From positions 3,469,982-3,533,981 of the forward strand of contig OX393578.1 of the NCBI GenBank assembly GCA_947652605.1: 64,000 nt of DNA. The letters are read 5' to 3'. Source of the DNA: Elmis aenea (Eukaryota; Arthropoda; Insecta; Coleoptera; Elmidae). Below the pieces are notes generated by a model, which had not been told where the DNA came from, did no database searches, and saw only the letters and a program-made list of their open reading frames with translations. How positions within the stretch are numbered: the first letter of the stretch is position 1; each line of letters opens with the position of its first letter. Both the position numbers and the translations under genes were made by a program. Positions 22,160 through 35,000 of the stretch are shown here, piece by piece.

Positions 22160-22806
22160 GAAAAAGCGTATAAAAAAAAGAAAATATGCTCAGCCATATT
22201 CCTAGACGTTTGACAAAGTTTGGCATGAAGGACTAGAGAATAAGCTAAAGAACATGTTACCAAAATATTAAAATCTTACATATCCCATCGAATAATTCAA
22301 GTTAAGCAAAAGAGAGATTACTCCAACATGAGAAATATAAATCCAGAAGTACCCCACAGCAGGGTTTTGGGACCTATTTTATACTACTGGAAGAAAATCA
22401 CAATTGTCTGTGCATAATAAGTTACTACTGTACAAACAAATCCTAAAGCCAGTCTGGACTCATGGGATTAAGGTCTGAGGATGTGCAGCCAACAGCAACA
22501 TAGATAAGATCCAGGTCTTTTAAAATAGAGTGCTCCGAGGTATTGTCGATGCTCTATGGTACTATCGGAATGATCTGAAGATTTCAACCGTCAGAGAAGA
22601 GATCAAAACGTTCGCAGAAAAGCACGAGGAAAGAATTCACTCCCATGGCAACACCGAGGTGCTGCAGCTCCTTGATAATGCTGGTTTGAAAAGAAGGCTC
22701 AAGAGGACCAAACCTTTTGAACTGGTGTAGTGTGTATCGCGATACAGTGCTAAAGCAGAGCATAATGAACCTGCGCGTAACACGACAAACTTGTGTTTTA
22801 TGTTAG
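22160..22806 (+). mobile_element. older Jockey-type LINE, internally deleted
   Basis: Decayed reverse-transcriptase text runs from the AIFLDV block through SYISHRIIQVKQK and the PHSRVLGPIL equivalent of the PQGSVLGP motif. It then jumps at about 22388 directly to the late LYKQILKPVWTHGIK block, so the catalytic FADD segment is deleted. The C-terminal frame 22530-22730 ends LKRRLKRTKPFELV. Its 3' UTR (from about 22737) is interrupted at ATGTTAG by the younger Jockey and appears to resume at 24938 with AAACACCAACGG, matching the young element's AGACACCAACGG. Confidence 0.85.
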
Positions 22807-24937
22807 GATAGGATTCAAAACAGAACTAAGTAACAAAATTGAACTAAATGGGCTATTAAGAACAAAAGAGCAACTAGAGGACGAGGTAGAAAAATTTGTC
22901 ACAGATATACAGCAAACCGCTTGGAATAACACACCAGAAATAAAGCGAAAAACAATAGGTAATGCCTACCCAAAAGAAATAAAAGAACTAATAACTAAAA
23001 AGAGAAAGGCACGAAAAAAATGGCAAACTACTAGATTTCCTGAAGACAAAGTGACCCTGAATAAGCTAACACAACAGCTAAAAAAGGAGATAAATGAAAT
23101 TAAAAATGAATCAATAGAAACATACCTGAGACAGCTGACAACTTATAAAGACACTGAATACTCCTTATGGAAAGCGACTCGAAAACTTAAACGACCAATA
23201 GTTCATATGCCACCAATAAAACAAGATAATGGAGAGTGGGCACGATCAAATAAACAAAAAGCTGACGTCTTTGCTAATCATTTGGAAATGATCTTCCAAC
23301 CAAATGAAGACCATGGATATGAACTAACAAACGAAGAAAATAGAAAACTAGAAGAAATACCGAGGGTAACACCTAAAGAAGTAGCCGAAGAAATCAAAGG
23401 AAATATTAACTCTAGAAAAGCACCAGGGTATGATCTAATCACAGGCGAAATATTAAAATATCTACCACGCAAAGCTATAGTTACTGACGTATTTAATAAA
23501 TGCTGCATTCCGACTGCAGCATGTACCAAACATGTGGAAAGTCGCTGAAGTCATAATGATAGCCAAACCTGGGAAACCACCTAATGATGCTAAGTCCTAT
23601 AGACCAATATCCTTACTACCAGTCTTATCTAAATTATTTGAAAAACTCTTATTGAAAAGACTGAAACCAATTATAAACAGTAAAAACCTAATACCTGAAC
23701 ACCAATTTGGATTTAGAAGCAAGCACTCCACTATCGATCAAGTGCACAGAATAACACACGAAATAGAAAAGGCACTTGAGGAAAAAAATATCTGCTCTTC
23801 ATTATTTCTAGACGTAGCCCAGGCCTTTGACAGAGTATGGCTCGAAGGCCTAGTACACAAGCTAAACAAATCTCTACCAAAGCAATACTGTGACATCCTA
23901 AAATCCTATCTATCAGATAGGATTTTCCGAGTGAAACAAGATGAAGAATATTCCACATTCAAAGAAATCAAAGCCGGAGTACCCCAAGGTAGTGTCCTTG
24001 GCCCGATACTGTACTTGCTGTTCACTTCTGATATACCACAAACACAACATGTGAAAGTAGCCACTTTTGCCGACGATACCGCAATTCTAGCCATCGGAAC
24101 AACTATTGAACAATCAACAAATAAACTCCAGAACGCAACAAATCAAATCTTCGAATGGACTAAAACATGGCGCATCAAACTAAATGAAACTAAAACAGTG
24201 CAAGTGAATTTCACAAATAAAAGGATAGTAGAACACCTGCCAGTGATATTAAACAACAACAGAATTCCACATTCTAACACAGCTAAATATTTAGGCATGA
24301 ACCTGGACATTAAATTAAAGTGGAAAGAACACATTAAAAAAAAACGCGAAGAGCTAGGCATCAAATATAGAAAACTATCTTGGCTAATGAATAGGAAATC
24401 TAAACTTTCAATTGAAAATAAACTTCTAATATACAAACAAATACTGAAGCCAGTATGGACCTACGGCATACAGCTTTGGGGGTGTGCTGGTAAAACGAAC
24501 ATTAAAATAATACAGCGATTCCAAAATAAGGTACTCCGGGCAATTGTGGATGCCCCGTGGTACGTGAGGAATGTCGACCTCCACAGGGACCTGAGGATGC
24601 CAACAGTCGACGAAGAAATCCAAAACTTTGCCAACAAACATGAACAAAGGCTGCATGATCACATCAACACCGAAGCCCTGCAGCTCTTGGACAACCAACA
24701 TCTAGTGAGAAGGCTTAAACGGACCAAGCCGTTTGAGTTAGCGAGTTAGTGTAAAGCAGAGCAGCACTGTGCGGTTGTGTAAAGTGTCGTTCTTGAAAAC
24801 AAGAATACAGAAGAAAAAAAGAAGACACCAACGGGTGGACTCTTAACTTAAGTAGAACTATCATAAAGACATATTGCTGGTTGGCTAAAGTAGCTAGGTG
24901 CAATAAAACAATACAGTTAAAAAAAAAAAAAAAAAAA
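22807..24937 (+). mobile_element. younger Jockey-type LINE, 5'-truncated
   Basis: This is a non-LTR retrotransposon retaining most of the ORF2 reverse transcriptase, a 3' UTR of about 190 bp and a poly(A) tail (24919-24937). The 7-bp sequence ATGTTAG stands on both sides (22800-22806 and 24938-24944) and fits a target-site duplication. The sequences outside it rejoin as the 3' UTR of an older Jockey. The endonuclease domain and ORF1 are missing through 5' truncation, the usual fate of reverse-transcribed copies. A single frameshift breaks the remaining coding region. Confidence 0.9.
22808..24749 (+). pseudogene. Jockey ORF2 reverse transcriptase, one frameshift
   Basis: The first part (22808 to about 23510) covers the linker between endonuclease and reverse transcriptase and the start of the palm (SRKAPGYDLITGEILKYLP). 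An apparent extra C near 23508-23510 shifts the frame; reading continues in the frame opened at 23532 to the stop at 24749. That 405-residue frame has the canonical order: SYRPISLLPVLSKLFEKLL (22-40), HQFGFRSKHSTIDQVH (57-72), SLFLDVAQAFDRVW (90-103, Asp94), AGVPQGSVLGPILY (148-161) and FADD (179-182, catalytic Asp pair, codons 24066-24077). The C-terminus ends LKRTKPFELAS. All three catalytic Asp residues are intact. Confidence 0.92.
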
Positions 24938-24985
24938 ATGTTAGAAACCAAGAAACACCAACGGGGACATCTTGGAAAAATACCT
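24938..24985 (+). mobile_element. distal 3' UTR piece of the older Jockey
   Basis: After the second copy of the ATGTTAG duplication the sequence AAACACCAACGGGGACATC resembles the 3' UTR segment AGACACCAACGGGTGGACTC of the inserted Jockey. This is what is expected if the young element landed in the 3' UTR of a related older one. The right limit is approximate. Confidence 0.6.
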
Positions 24986-27230
24986 AGTCTTTAAGAATTT
25001 TAGAAAAAAATTGTAGGTTAGTCTCCCTACACTAGTAACAATATTTTAATAGAGAGAAGAAAAAAAAATTAGATTGCTACTCGCGACAACTACCTGGGAT
25101 TATTTAATAACCGCGCCTCGAACACTTTAGAAGGGTGCTAGTCCTAGATTTCTTAGAATCTTTAAAAATTAATTTGAAAAATTTAGTTTTTCCACTAAAA
25201 ATCGTGTGTAGTTGTTACTGTCCCTCTATTTTTCGCGCTGATACATATTTTCTCCCAAAAAGTGTCGTTATTTCCCGACACACTCACATTCAACCTTTTT
25301 TACGTCTTAAACAAGGTTTTATTTCAACGATATATGTGTAAAAATATCGCAACGTCACAAAAACTCTCTTCGCAGATTTAGTTTTACCATAAATTATTCG
25401 CATTCGGACGTTAAGGAGGATCAGTTATTCCGCAGTTCCCATAAACTTTGGCATTTACATTTAAAGTTGTCTTATTTTCGCTTGGTTACGTCTGAATTAA
25501 CTTGGTTCCCGCTTCCACTAGCGATAGGCACAAGGCACAAGCCTCCTCACTTAACATCAATCACACCACATCAATCAAAACTCAGCCACGCACCGATAGA
25601 TAAGAGCTACTCGGAGAACCGTGGTCATCTACACACTGAAACGCTGGGATTTGATGAACTCCATTCACCGAAATATCGCACAAGCGAAGCGCTTATCGGT
25701 TGAGTTCTAGGTAATATTTAATTTATCAGGCTTGGGAATAATGAATAAAGTTAAGAAGATTACTGATAAATATAGGATGGTTGGATATAACCAACTGTAA
25801 TTGCCGACATCTGTTGGCTTCGCATACTTTACTTGGCAGTTCTTAAGCTTTATGTCACTTCAAGCTCTTCAACTCCATATTTCTGTACCGTTTTCGCTTC
25901 CTGTTTGAATTTCGCTAACATATAGAAGCCGTAGTATATAACCTTAACCATACTCTTATGTATCGCGTACGTGGGTTGATTGAAAAGATTGCTGATAGGC
26001 ATAAAAACAATTATTTAGTTAGGTTTTTAATATGGAAATCGATCGAAGCCCAGTTCTTTAATTGTGGATTGTGCAGTGCAGGACGAGTGAGCCTATGCAT
26101 TTTTATGATAAAAGAGCACATTTTCCTGCTCTTTTTTAAAGACTTAGCTTTGTGCTCCCCAGTTATAGCCACGCCCTATGGCAGGTAGTCAATCATAATG
26201 ATACCCTTTGAGTCCCAAGAAATTGATGCCATCCAATACTCTATTTTAAAATTGTTCAAAGTTCTTTTCTTCAAAAAAGTGGTAATATTGATGTGCCACT
26301 CTCAAGGCATCAGTGTATTTTACCATATTCAACATGAGTTTATTTTATATAACAACAAGACATAATCTTGAGGCCAAGCTGATATGATACAACACCATTT
26401 ACATAAAATGGGTAGATATTGAGGCTTGCTACGATCAAGAAGTCTATTGAGTTAGGTCTAATATGATATACAAAAGCCTACAGTTCTTAAATATACGAGT
26501 AAAGTTTTTGTTTATACGTATTTTATATAGAAAATTATTTTTGTAAGAGTAGATTAATTAAATAATTAAGAAAACTATCGTGTAAAAGACGGTTGTTTCG
26601 AAACTGGTCTAGTTTTTTTAGGAACTAAATTCTGGATGCACAATAAAAAGTTATTTGGAAATGAAGTTATTTGTATGAGAGTTAAATTAATATAATGTTT
26701 ATTTAGCTTTGAATTTTTATACTGTTTCAATTTGAAGTAAGCAACGTTTACAAATTTAATTTTTGTATCGCGCCTTATTGTACCTGATTTCAAATGCCAA
26801 GAGCAAATATTTTTATGTTTAACTCCGCAATACTCGAATGCAAGCTTTACTTTTGACCAATGAAAAGATAAACAAAACTGGCCAAAGGCTAAATTACAAT
26901 GGCGCTATTGAGCGTACGCAGAACGTATATTTACTACTAAAATGTTATAACGACGCTGTGTTTACCCAAAGTTTGTTTGGTAACTTAATTTATAACAAAA
27001 CTCGCGTTATTTTTGTGCCGTATATGAAGTGTTGAGCTTTGCCACAAATTTGCATGCTTCTGACAATATTATTACAGGCAACCGCGTATTGTTCCATCGC
27101 GAACAACAACACAACAACGCATTTACAAAACTGTTGCTTTCAATTCGATTATAGGAGTATATTATCACAGAAATAGAACTAATGTAAAAAAAACAACATT
27201 CGATTATTGAAAAATATGGCAACAATAAAC
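24986..27230. other. unassigned sequence
   Basis: No gene was identified. The patch at about 25490-25710 is richer in G+C and holds a 78-codon frame (25467-25703) without recognisable motifs. The frame 25958-26188 is likewise unassigned. Confidence 0.4.
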
Positions 27231-27234
27231 CTTA

Positions 27235-27887
27235 CCAGGGAAGTTCACGATATGTTGTCGCTAAAATCCGATCAAGGCTGTGTTTATTGCATCAAGAACA
27301 ACAAAACTAAATGTTTCTCAGAGTTATACGTGCCACTGGCCATTTCCTTCGGAAAAATAGGGGGAAAACTGAAAAGTTGAATAATAAAGGTAATTTTTGC
27401 GATCGCGTTGGCTATGAAACCGTCAGAGATAAAATCGAAATTCTTCTATTTACCAATTCGCTCATACTTTGCAAATAAAATGGGGTAAAGTTTGAAAAAA
27501 AATCTTAAGCGGTTCCGGAGAAAAACGTCAAAAACGAAACCTTTACAAAAGTGCTATGATTTGGGAGAAAACCGTTTTTACAAGGGTCTCGTTGCCACGT
27601 TTTCCTCCGGAACCGTTTAAGATTTTTCAAAAAATTTGCACCATTTTACTTGCAAAAGATGCTCGCATTGGTAAATAGACTCATCTTCATTTTATCTTTG
27701 ACAGTTTTATAGCCAACGCGATTGCAAAAAAAATCTTTTATTGTTTAACTTTTCAGTTCTTTCCCTATTTTTCCGAAGGAACTGGCCAGTGGCACGTATA
27801 ACTCTGCATAACATTTATATTTTATATTCTTGATGCAATAAACACAGTCTTGATCAGTTTCTAGCGACATATCGCGACCCTCCCTTG
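27235..27887. mobile_element. fold-back MITE with about 290-bp inverted arms
   Basis: The left arm (27235-27527) and right arm (27598-27887) are reverse complements with scattered differences around a loop of about 70 bp. Matching blocks include CGATATGT near the outer ends, TGTGTTTATTGCATCAAGAA, ACGTGCCACTGGCC, TTGGCTAT and GGTTCCGGAG next to the loop. No coding sequence is present. Outer TTA trinucleotides (27232-27234 and 27888-27890) would fit a PIF/Harbinger-type 3-bp duplication, but that assignment is tentative. Confidence 0.85.
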
Positions 27888-28014
27888 TTAAAAGATTTGG
27901 TGGAGGCGCCAGTACTCTCAAATATATTTACAGCAAGTTGGCATTTAGATTGCATTCACGGAATTTTAATTTTATTTCAATTAAAAGTTACTATAATTGA
28001 TGCTGTTGTGGAGA

Positions 28015-28265
28015 GAATGTATAATTTTGGACCTAGGACACTTCCTTGTGAAATGCCGAATTGAATAGGGTTGTAATTATTTCTGCTCGTTGCCCTTTTT
28101 CCGAAGAAATGTCTGTCAATCAAGATGGATTTAAGGAGTTGAAATTGTGGATAGAATAAATGTCTTTTTAGTATGTATTGGAATCCTTCGTGTCATACCT
28201 TGTCAAAGGCCTACGAGATGCCAATGAAAGCAGCTGAGCATTCTCTTTGGGTTTACATCTCTGTT
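28015..28265 (-). mobile_element. LINE reverse-transcriptase fragment (Jockey-like)
   Basis: The minus-strand reading gives RECSAAFIGIS, a stop, then AFDKV and HEGFQY, corresponding to the first catalytic block (D-x-x-x-A-F-D-x-V-W). It continues through ILIDRHFFGKRATSRNN to FGISQGSVLGPKLYIL, the QGSVLGP block. Two in-frame stops occur and the FADD part is missing. It is an old fragment. Confidence 0.75.
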
Positions 28266-29309
28266 GATTTGGTTTAGTTGCCGTATTTAACAGTATTTTT
28301 ATTCAGTATTTAACGAACGAAATTTAAATGAATATGCTCAGTGGTTAATGCTGAATGGTTTGAAATTTTAGGCCTAAATATTTTGTAAATTTCAAGAAAC
28401 GTGCTAAGATTCCATGAGCGAACTAATTAACATTTTGATCGGTATTCATTTATCTTCTTGGTCATGCGATAAACGTCAATAAATATTTAACAATTTCGTG
28501 CTTATTAAAAATTGTTGTATTTACTTATTTTTGGTTGGGGTAAAAAGAAATTGTTGCTTTAAACCGTACAACTGAGATCGTATTTAAAAGCATACCGCTA
28601 AAGTGATGAAGCTCTGCTAGCTTAGAGTGATGAACTTTGTTCCAGAATGAATTCATTTAATTTCACAAGCCTGAGTACTGTCTGAATATTTAAATTACGA
28701 TTAAACCCCGGAAGAGCTTTTTTTGTACGTGGAAGCTACGCTTTAAGGCCGGTTTTTGGGAATGGTGATTTTTCTATTTGATACGGATTTTGCTGTATGA
28801 TGTTGCCGAAAGTTATGTGACGACATAACAATATCGGATTGTGTGTACGTTTAAGCAATTTTGCGTTTGTATTAAGTTGTGGCGATGCTTGTCGTAAATT
28901 GGAGTTTTAAAACTTGTTTTTGAAAAGATTTTGCAGAGTTATAGCCAAAAATACAAGTGTTTGAACTGCAATTAACAAATTGGAGGTCCGGATAGGAATT
29001 AAAAATGCGCAGCTACAAAAATAATCCAAAATGCGATTTGAATCTTGTAATTTATTATTGGGCTTACAAAAGTTGTTTTTTATTGGAATGTGTTTGGGAG
29101 AAAAACAATAGCACATCAAGGAAGAAGACTGGCTTAAAGTACATACAGTAATAGTATGCTGTTTGCAGATGTCCTTGTTGTATTCCAGGATAAAAAAGAT
29201 GGTGGTCAAAGAATATGCCTTTAGCCCAATAGAATGCCCAATGGAATACCCAATAGAAAGAAATTATGCTCAACACTTTTTTGTGCGATTAATTAATATT
29301 TTGCTATCG
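28266..29309. other. unassigned sequence
   Basis: No gene or element was recognised. The frames at 28907-29276 are low-information and overlap on both strands. Confidence 0.4.
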
Positions 29310-29420
29310 TATGGAAAGACTAAAAAAGCTAGCACAAGACAGAAAACATGAAAAAAAGTCAGCACAATACAACTTAACAGTCCTACACCTAACAGTAGGA
29401 CTTATAAATAAATTTAAAAA
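29310..29420 (+). repeat. LINE-like 3' end, plus-strand copy
   Basis: The block with GCTAGCACAAGACAGAAAAC, GTCAGCACAATACAACTTAA and CAGTCCTACACCTAACAG ends in ATAAATAAATTT. It matches the reverse complement of 31600-31730 and has the look of a LINE 3' UTR finishing in a TAAA-type tail. The element of origin is not identified. Confidence 0.6.
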
Positions 29421-31599
29421 AAAAAACATCAATTTACTGTACACATAACAGTCTAGGAAAAGACTTAATATTTAATCCATCATACTACGAAACGCGTCGA
29501 CTTTAAAACGCTGTTTTTCGTCCTCTTAGGGCCATCAACCCGCAATTTATCAAAAGCAATAATTCATTTAGCGTTTCAGAATTAAAGCCCCTAATAATTA
29601 CCACGGTATCTTGGTCTGAGCATTCTTGTGGCCATGATATCTGCAACGTATCAAAAATAAAAAACTGGTGTTTTTCTCACACATCAATAAAAAAAAAACG
29701 CGCCATTAGTTAGCAACGTTTTAAAGTTTTGGCGTCGATGTATCAAAACAGCAAAAAAACACGACACAATAGGAATGAACGAACTGTAAAATATTATCAA
29801 TAAATTTCAAGTCCGTTCTGCTGGCAACAACAACGTCTAAAAACCAACAGGACGAAGTCTTAGCGAGATATTTGTAACAGTCATGAAGTGCATTGAAAAA
29901 GAACCAAAAAATAGACCGGAGAAACTTGCGTCTGAGCCCGGACAAGCAAGAAATGCAACGAAAATCGAAAAGCACAGCAAAGAGATATTATAATAAGTTA
30001 TTGAAATATGTAGTGGCCATAAACCGATTCAAAAAATAAAGCTTATTTATAGCATCATTAAATTTTAACGTGTCTTGTAAGAATACTAAAAAAAGTTAAT
30101 GTTTCGCAGGGGTAGTAAATGATTTTCTGCATCAAGTGGTAGATGATTTAATCCTGTCGAGAAGGTTCATCTCTACAGAGCTGTTTAAAGTGTCTTAAAA
30201 CGCGCATTTACAACGTAATAAAATTACGTTTTTTTTTAAGTTTAATATGTTGCTTGGAGTTCTGTAGTTTAAAAATGTTCGCCTTTTTAACACTAGTGGA
30301 CGTTTTAATCAATGGAGAACGCTTCAAATATACGAAACATTACAAAAACATTAATGTTTTGGGAAGGTAATATCGTCGGGTTTCTGTTTTTCACTAAGGT
30401 TTTTCAAATTATGAAAAAAAGAGCCAGAAATGTGAACAAATTGGGTGGTTTAATATTCAGACTGATTAAAATTTGAATGTCAACATAAAAATCTTCCTTA
30501 TTAGCTGTAATACGTTTCTTAAAGTTGGTTAATGTCATGCTAGTTTAACCACTTTAAACACTGTGTATAGATAGAGAATAAACATACCGACAAATCTATT
30601 TACTATGATGTCCCTGGTAGATTTAATGTTTTCATGCATTGTTAGTTCCTTTTCAAAATTCCAAACTTCACCGTCAAAAACTGACAACGATATTTTCCTG
30701 TTGTAGCAGAAAGGACAGCATAATCCGATATTTTACTTTGGTTTGATGGTTCTGTAGGCGTTGCCTGTGCGTATTTGTGTTATAAAGATCAATGAGAAGA
30801 TAAAGAGACCACATGCGTCCGTTTGACACATCGATAGTCGTTATTGCTTTATGACTAACGACCTTATAAAGAAAGAAAATCGTTTCATATCTACAAACCG
30901 TGACACATTTATGAATGTCATGTTGAATTAAGGACATGATCGTTACGATTTGTCATTGTTTAAGAATAAAACGTAACGTTTAGTGACAATTATTGGTTAA
31001 CAATCATACTCTTTCATTGTTTTTTAATGGTATTCTTTTAGAAGCGCAGTAATTATTTGTTGAAATATTTTTTCTTTGATAGCAAGGACGTGTTTTGCGT
31101 TTATGTCCCCCATCCGTCATTTAATATTAAAGTATATCGCTAACTTACAGTCAATTTGAATATAAAATTCTTACAACAAAACCTGTTGGTGTACAGACAT
31201 ATTAGCATACATATTGCCGTTCCTGTACAAGCAGTGATAAAGAGTGTATTATAAAATTTTGTATTTTAACACTTCAATATTGTCACAACTGTGCATTGAG
31301 GGGCAGGATTTCGTCACAAAGCGAACGTTAAAAAAGACCTTCAACATGCAAAAACTGTAGAAACTTAAAGGAGACTTCATAATACAAAAGAAAATTAAAG
31401 ATTTACTGAAATAATTAAAAGTAGAATGAAAAATGTTATAAATTACAGAACGAACTGTCTTAAAAAAGGAAATACTAATTTAGTTTGTGCAACGCCAAAG
31501 TCTATTCTATTAAGAATTTCATTTTAAATTCGCTGGTTTTGAACTTAAAGTTAATACAAATACTCATTACGAGTTAATATTTATTGTGAGAATATTATT
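29421..31599. other. unassigned sequence between inverted LINE-like ends
   Basis: No gene is supported. The frames at 29721-29975 and 30674-30937 (minus) have no recognisable motif. Confidence 0.4.
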
Positions 31600-31730
31600 A
31601 TTTTATTTATTTAGTCATGAGTCCTTCTTCTGTTAGGTGTAGGACTGTTGAGTTGTGTTGTGCTGACTTTTTTCATGTTTTTCTGTCTTGTGCTAGCTTT
31701 GAATGGTCTTTATTTTTTCTAAAAGACACC
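31600..31730 (-). repeat. LINE-like 3' end, minus-strand copy
   Basis: Reverse complement of the 29310-29420 block, with the TAAA-type tail reading ATTTTATTTATTTAGTCATG on the plus strand. A weaker relative of the tail (GACTAAATAAATAAAC) occurs at about 43278-43293 on the plus strand. Confidence 0.6.
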
Positions 31731-32001
31731 CTTAATAACTCGGGTTTTAATCAAAACGACCTTAAGCAATGTTTTATAACCCTTCCAAATTTTTAAAAAT
31801 ATTTCTAGGATAAAACTTGTTTTTCAAAATAATTTTAAGCTCTGAAACGGTCTTTTTTTTTAACGTTAAAGATTATGGTATCAATGACTTTCTACCTTTG
31901 GTTTAATAAAAAAACGCTCAAAAACCTAAAACTATCTTATACAGCTCTTCAAAAATTTGGAAATTATTTTATTGTATACCCTTACATTTTTTGGTAATAA
32001 C

Positions 32002-35000
32002 TTAACAAATATGAACGAATACAACAAATAACGCTATTTGGTTAAGAAACAAGGCAAAGATCAGTTTGCATTAAAAGAAATGCTTTTTTCATACAGATTT
32101 GGCAAAATAAAGTTGTTTTTAGCGTTTAGCAGTTGCTTTATTAACAAATATGAATGAATACAACAAATACCGCTATTTGGTTAAGAAGCAAGATTAAGAT
32201 TAGTTTGCATTAAAAGAAATCCTTTTTTCATACAGATTTGGCAAAATAAAGTTGTTTTTAGCGTTTAGCAGTTGCTTTATTAACAAATATGAACGAATAC
32301 AACAAATAACGCTATTTGGTTAAGAAGCAAGATTAAGATTAGTTTGCATTAAAAGAAATCCTTTTTTCATACAGATTTGGCAAAATAAAGTTGTTTTTAG
32401 TGTTTAGCAGTTGCTTTCTTAACAAATATGAACGAATACAACAAATAACGCGATTTGGTTAAGAAGCAAGATTAAGATTAGTTTGCATTAAAAGAAATCC
32501 TTTTTTCATACAGATTTGGCAAAATAAAGTTGTTTTTAGCGTTTAGCAGTTGCTTTATTAACAAATATGAACGAATACAACAAATAACGCTATTTGGTTA
32601 AGAAGCAAGATTAAGATTAGTTTGCATTAAAAGAAATCCTTTTTTCATACAGATTTGGCAAAATAAAGTTGTTTTTAGTGTTTAGCAGTTGCTTTCTTAA
32701 CAAATATGAACGAATACAACAAATAACGCGATTTGGTTAAGAAGCAAGATTAAGATTAGTTTGCATTAAAAGAAATCCTTTTTTCATACAGATTTGGCAA
32801 AATAAAGTTGTTTTTAGCGTTTAGCAGTTGCTTTATTAACAAATATGAATGAATACAACAAATAACGCTATTTGGTTAAGAAGCAAGATTAAGATTAGTT
32901 TGCAATAAAAGAAATCCTTTTTTCATACAGATTTGGCAAAATAAAGTTGTTTTTAGCGTTTAGCAGTTGCTCATTAACAAATATGAACGAATACAACAAA
33001 TAACGCTATTTGGTTAAAAAGCAAGATTAAGATTAGTGTGCATTAAAAGAAATCCTTTTTTCAAACAGATTTGGCAAAATAAAGTTGTTTTTAGCGTTTA
33101 GCAACTGCTTTATTAACAAATATGAACGAATACAACTAATAACGCGATTTGTTTAAAAAGCAAGTTTAAGGTTAGTTCGCATTAAAAGAAATCCTTTTTT
33201 CATACAGATTTGGAAAAATAAAGTTGTTTTTAGTGTTTAGCAGTTGCTTTCTTAACAAATATGAACGAATACAACAAATAACGCGATTTGTTTAAAAAGC
33301 AAGTTTAAGGTTAGTTCGCATTAAAAGAAACCCATTTTTTTAATACAGATTTGGCAAAATAAATATGAACGAATACAAGAAATAACGCGATTTGTTTAAG
33401 AAGCAAGATTAAGATTAGTTTGCATTAAAAGAAATGCTTTTTTAGTGTTTAGCAGTTACTTTCTTAACAAATATGAACGAATACAACAAATAACGCGATT
33501 TGGTTAAGAAGCAAGATTAAGATTAGTTTGAATTAAAAGAAATGCTTTTTTAGTGTTTAGCAGTTACTTTCTTAACAAATATGAACGAATACAACAAATA
33601 ACGCGATTTGGTTAAGAAGCAAGATTAAGACTAGTTTGAATTAAAAGAAATCCTTTTTTCATACAGATTTGGCAAAATAAAGTTGTTTTTAGCGTTTAGC
33701 AGTTGCTTTCTTAACAAATATGAACGAATACAAAAAATAACGCGATTTGTTTAAGAAGCAAGATTAAGATTAGTTTGCATTAAAAGAAATGCTTTTTTCA
33801 TACAGATTTGGCAAAATAAAGTTGTTTTTAGCGTTTAGCAGTTGCTTTATTAACAAATATAAACGAATACAACAAATAACGTGATTTGGTTAGGAAACAA
33901 GATTAAGATTAGTTTGCATTAAAAGAAATCCTTTTTTCATAAAGATTTGGCAAAATAAAGTTGTTTTTAGCGTTTAGCAGTTGCTTTATTAACAAATATG
34001 AACGAATACAACAAATAACGCTATTTGGTTAAGAAGCAAGATTAAGATTAGTGTGCATTAAAAGAAATCCTTTTTTCATACAGATTTGGCAAAATAAAGT
34101 TGTTTTTAGCGTTTAGCAGTTGCTTTATTAACAAATATGAACGAATACAACAAATAACGCTATTTGGTTAAGAAGCAAGATTAAGATTAGTTTGCATTAA
34201 AAGAAATCCTTTTTTCATACAGATTTGGCAAAATAAAGTTGTTTTTAGCGTTTAGCAGTTGCTCTATTAACAAATTTAAACGAATACATCAAATAACGCT
34301 ATTTGGTTAAGAAGCAAGATTAAGATTAGTGTGCATTAAAAGAAATCCTTTTTTCATACAGATTTGGCCAAATAAAGTTGTTTTTAGCGTTTAGCAGTTG
34401 CTTTATTAACAAATATGAACGAATACAACAAATAACGCGATTTGTTTAGGAAGCAAAATCAAGATTAGTTTGCATTAAAAGAAATCCTTTTTTCATACAG
34501 ATTTGGCAAAATAAAGTTGTTTTTAGCGGTTAGCAGTTGCTTTCTTAACAAATATGAACGAATACAACAAATAACGCGATTTGTTTAAAAAGCAAGTTTA
34601 AGATTAGTTTGCAATAAAAGAAATCCTTTTTTCATACAGATTTGGCAAAATAAAGTTGTTTTTAGCGTTTAGCAGTTGCTCATTAACAAATATGAACGAA
34701 TACAATAAATAACGCGATTTGTTTAAGAAGCAAGTTTAAAGTTAGTTTGCATTAAAAGAAATCCTTTTTTCATACAGATTTGGCAAAATAAAGTTGTTTT
34801 TAGCGTTTAGCAGTTGCTTTCTTAACAAATATGAGCGAATACAAGAAATACCGCGATTTGTTTAAGAAACAAGGCAAAGATTAGTTTGCATTAAAAGAAA
34901 TGCTTTTTTCATACAGATTTAGCAAAATAAAGTTGTTTTTAGCGTTTAGCAGTTGCTTTATTAACCAATATGAACGAATACAACAAATAACGCGATTTGT

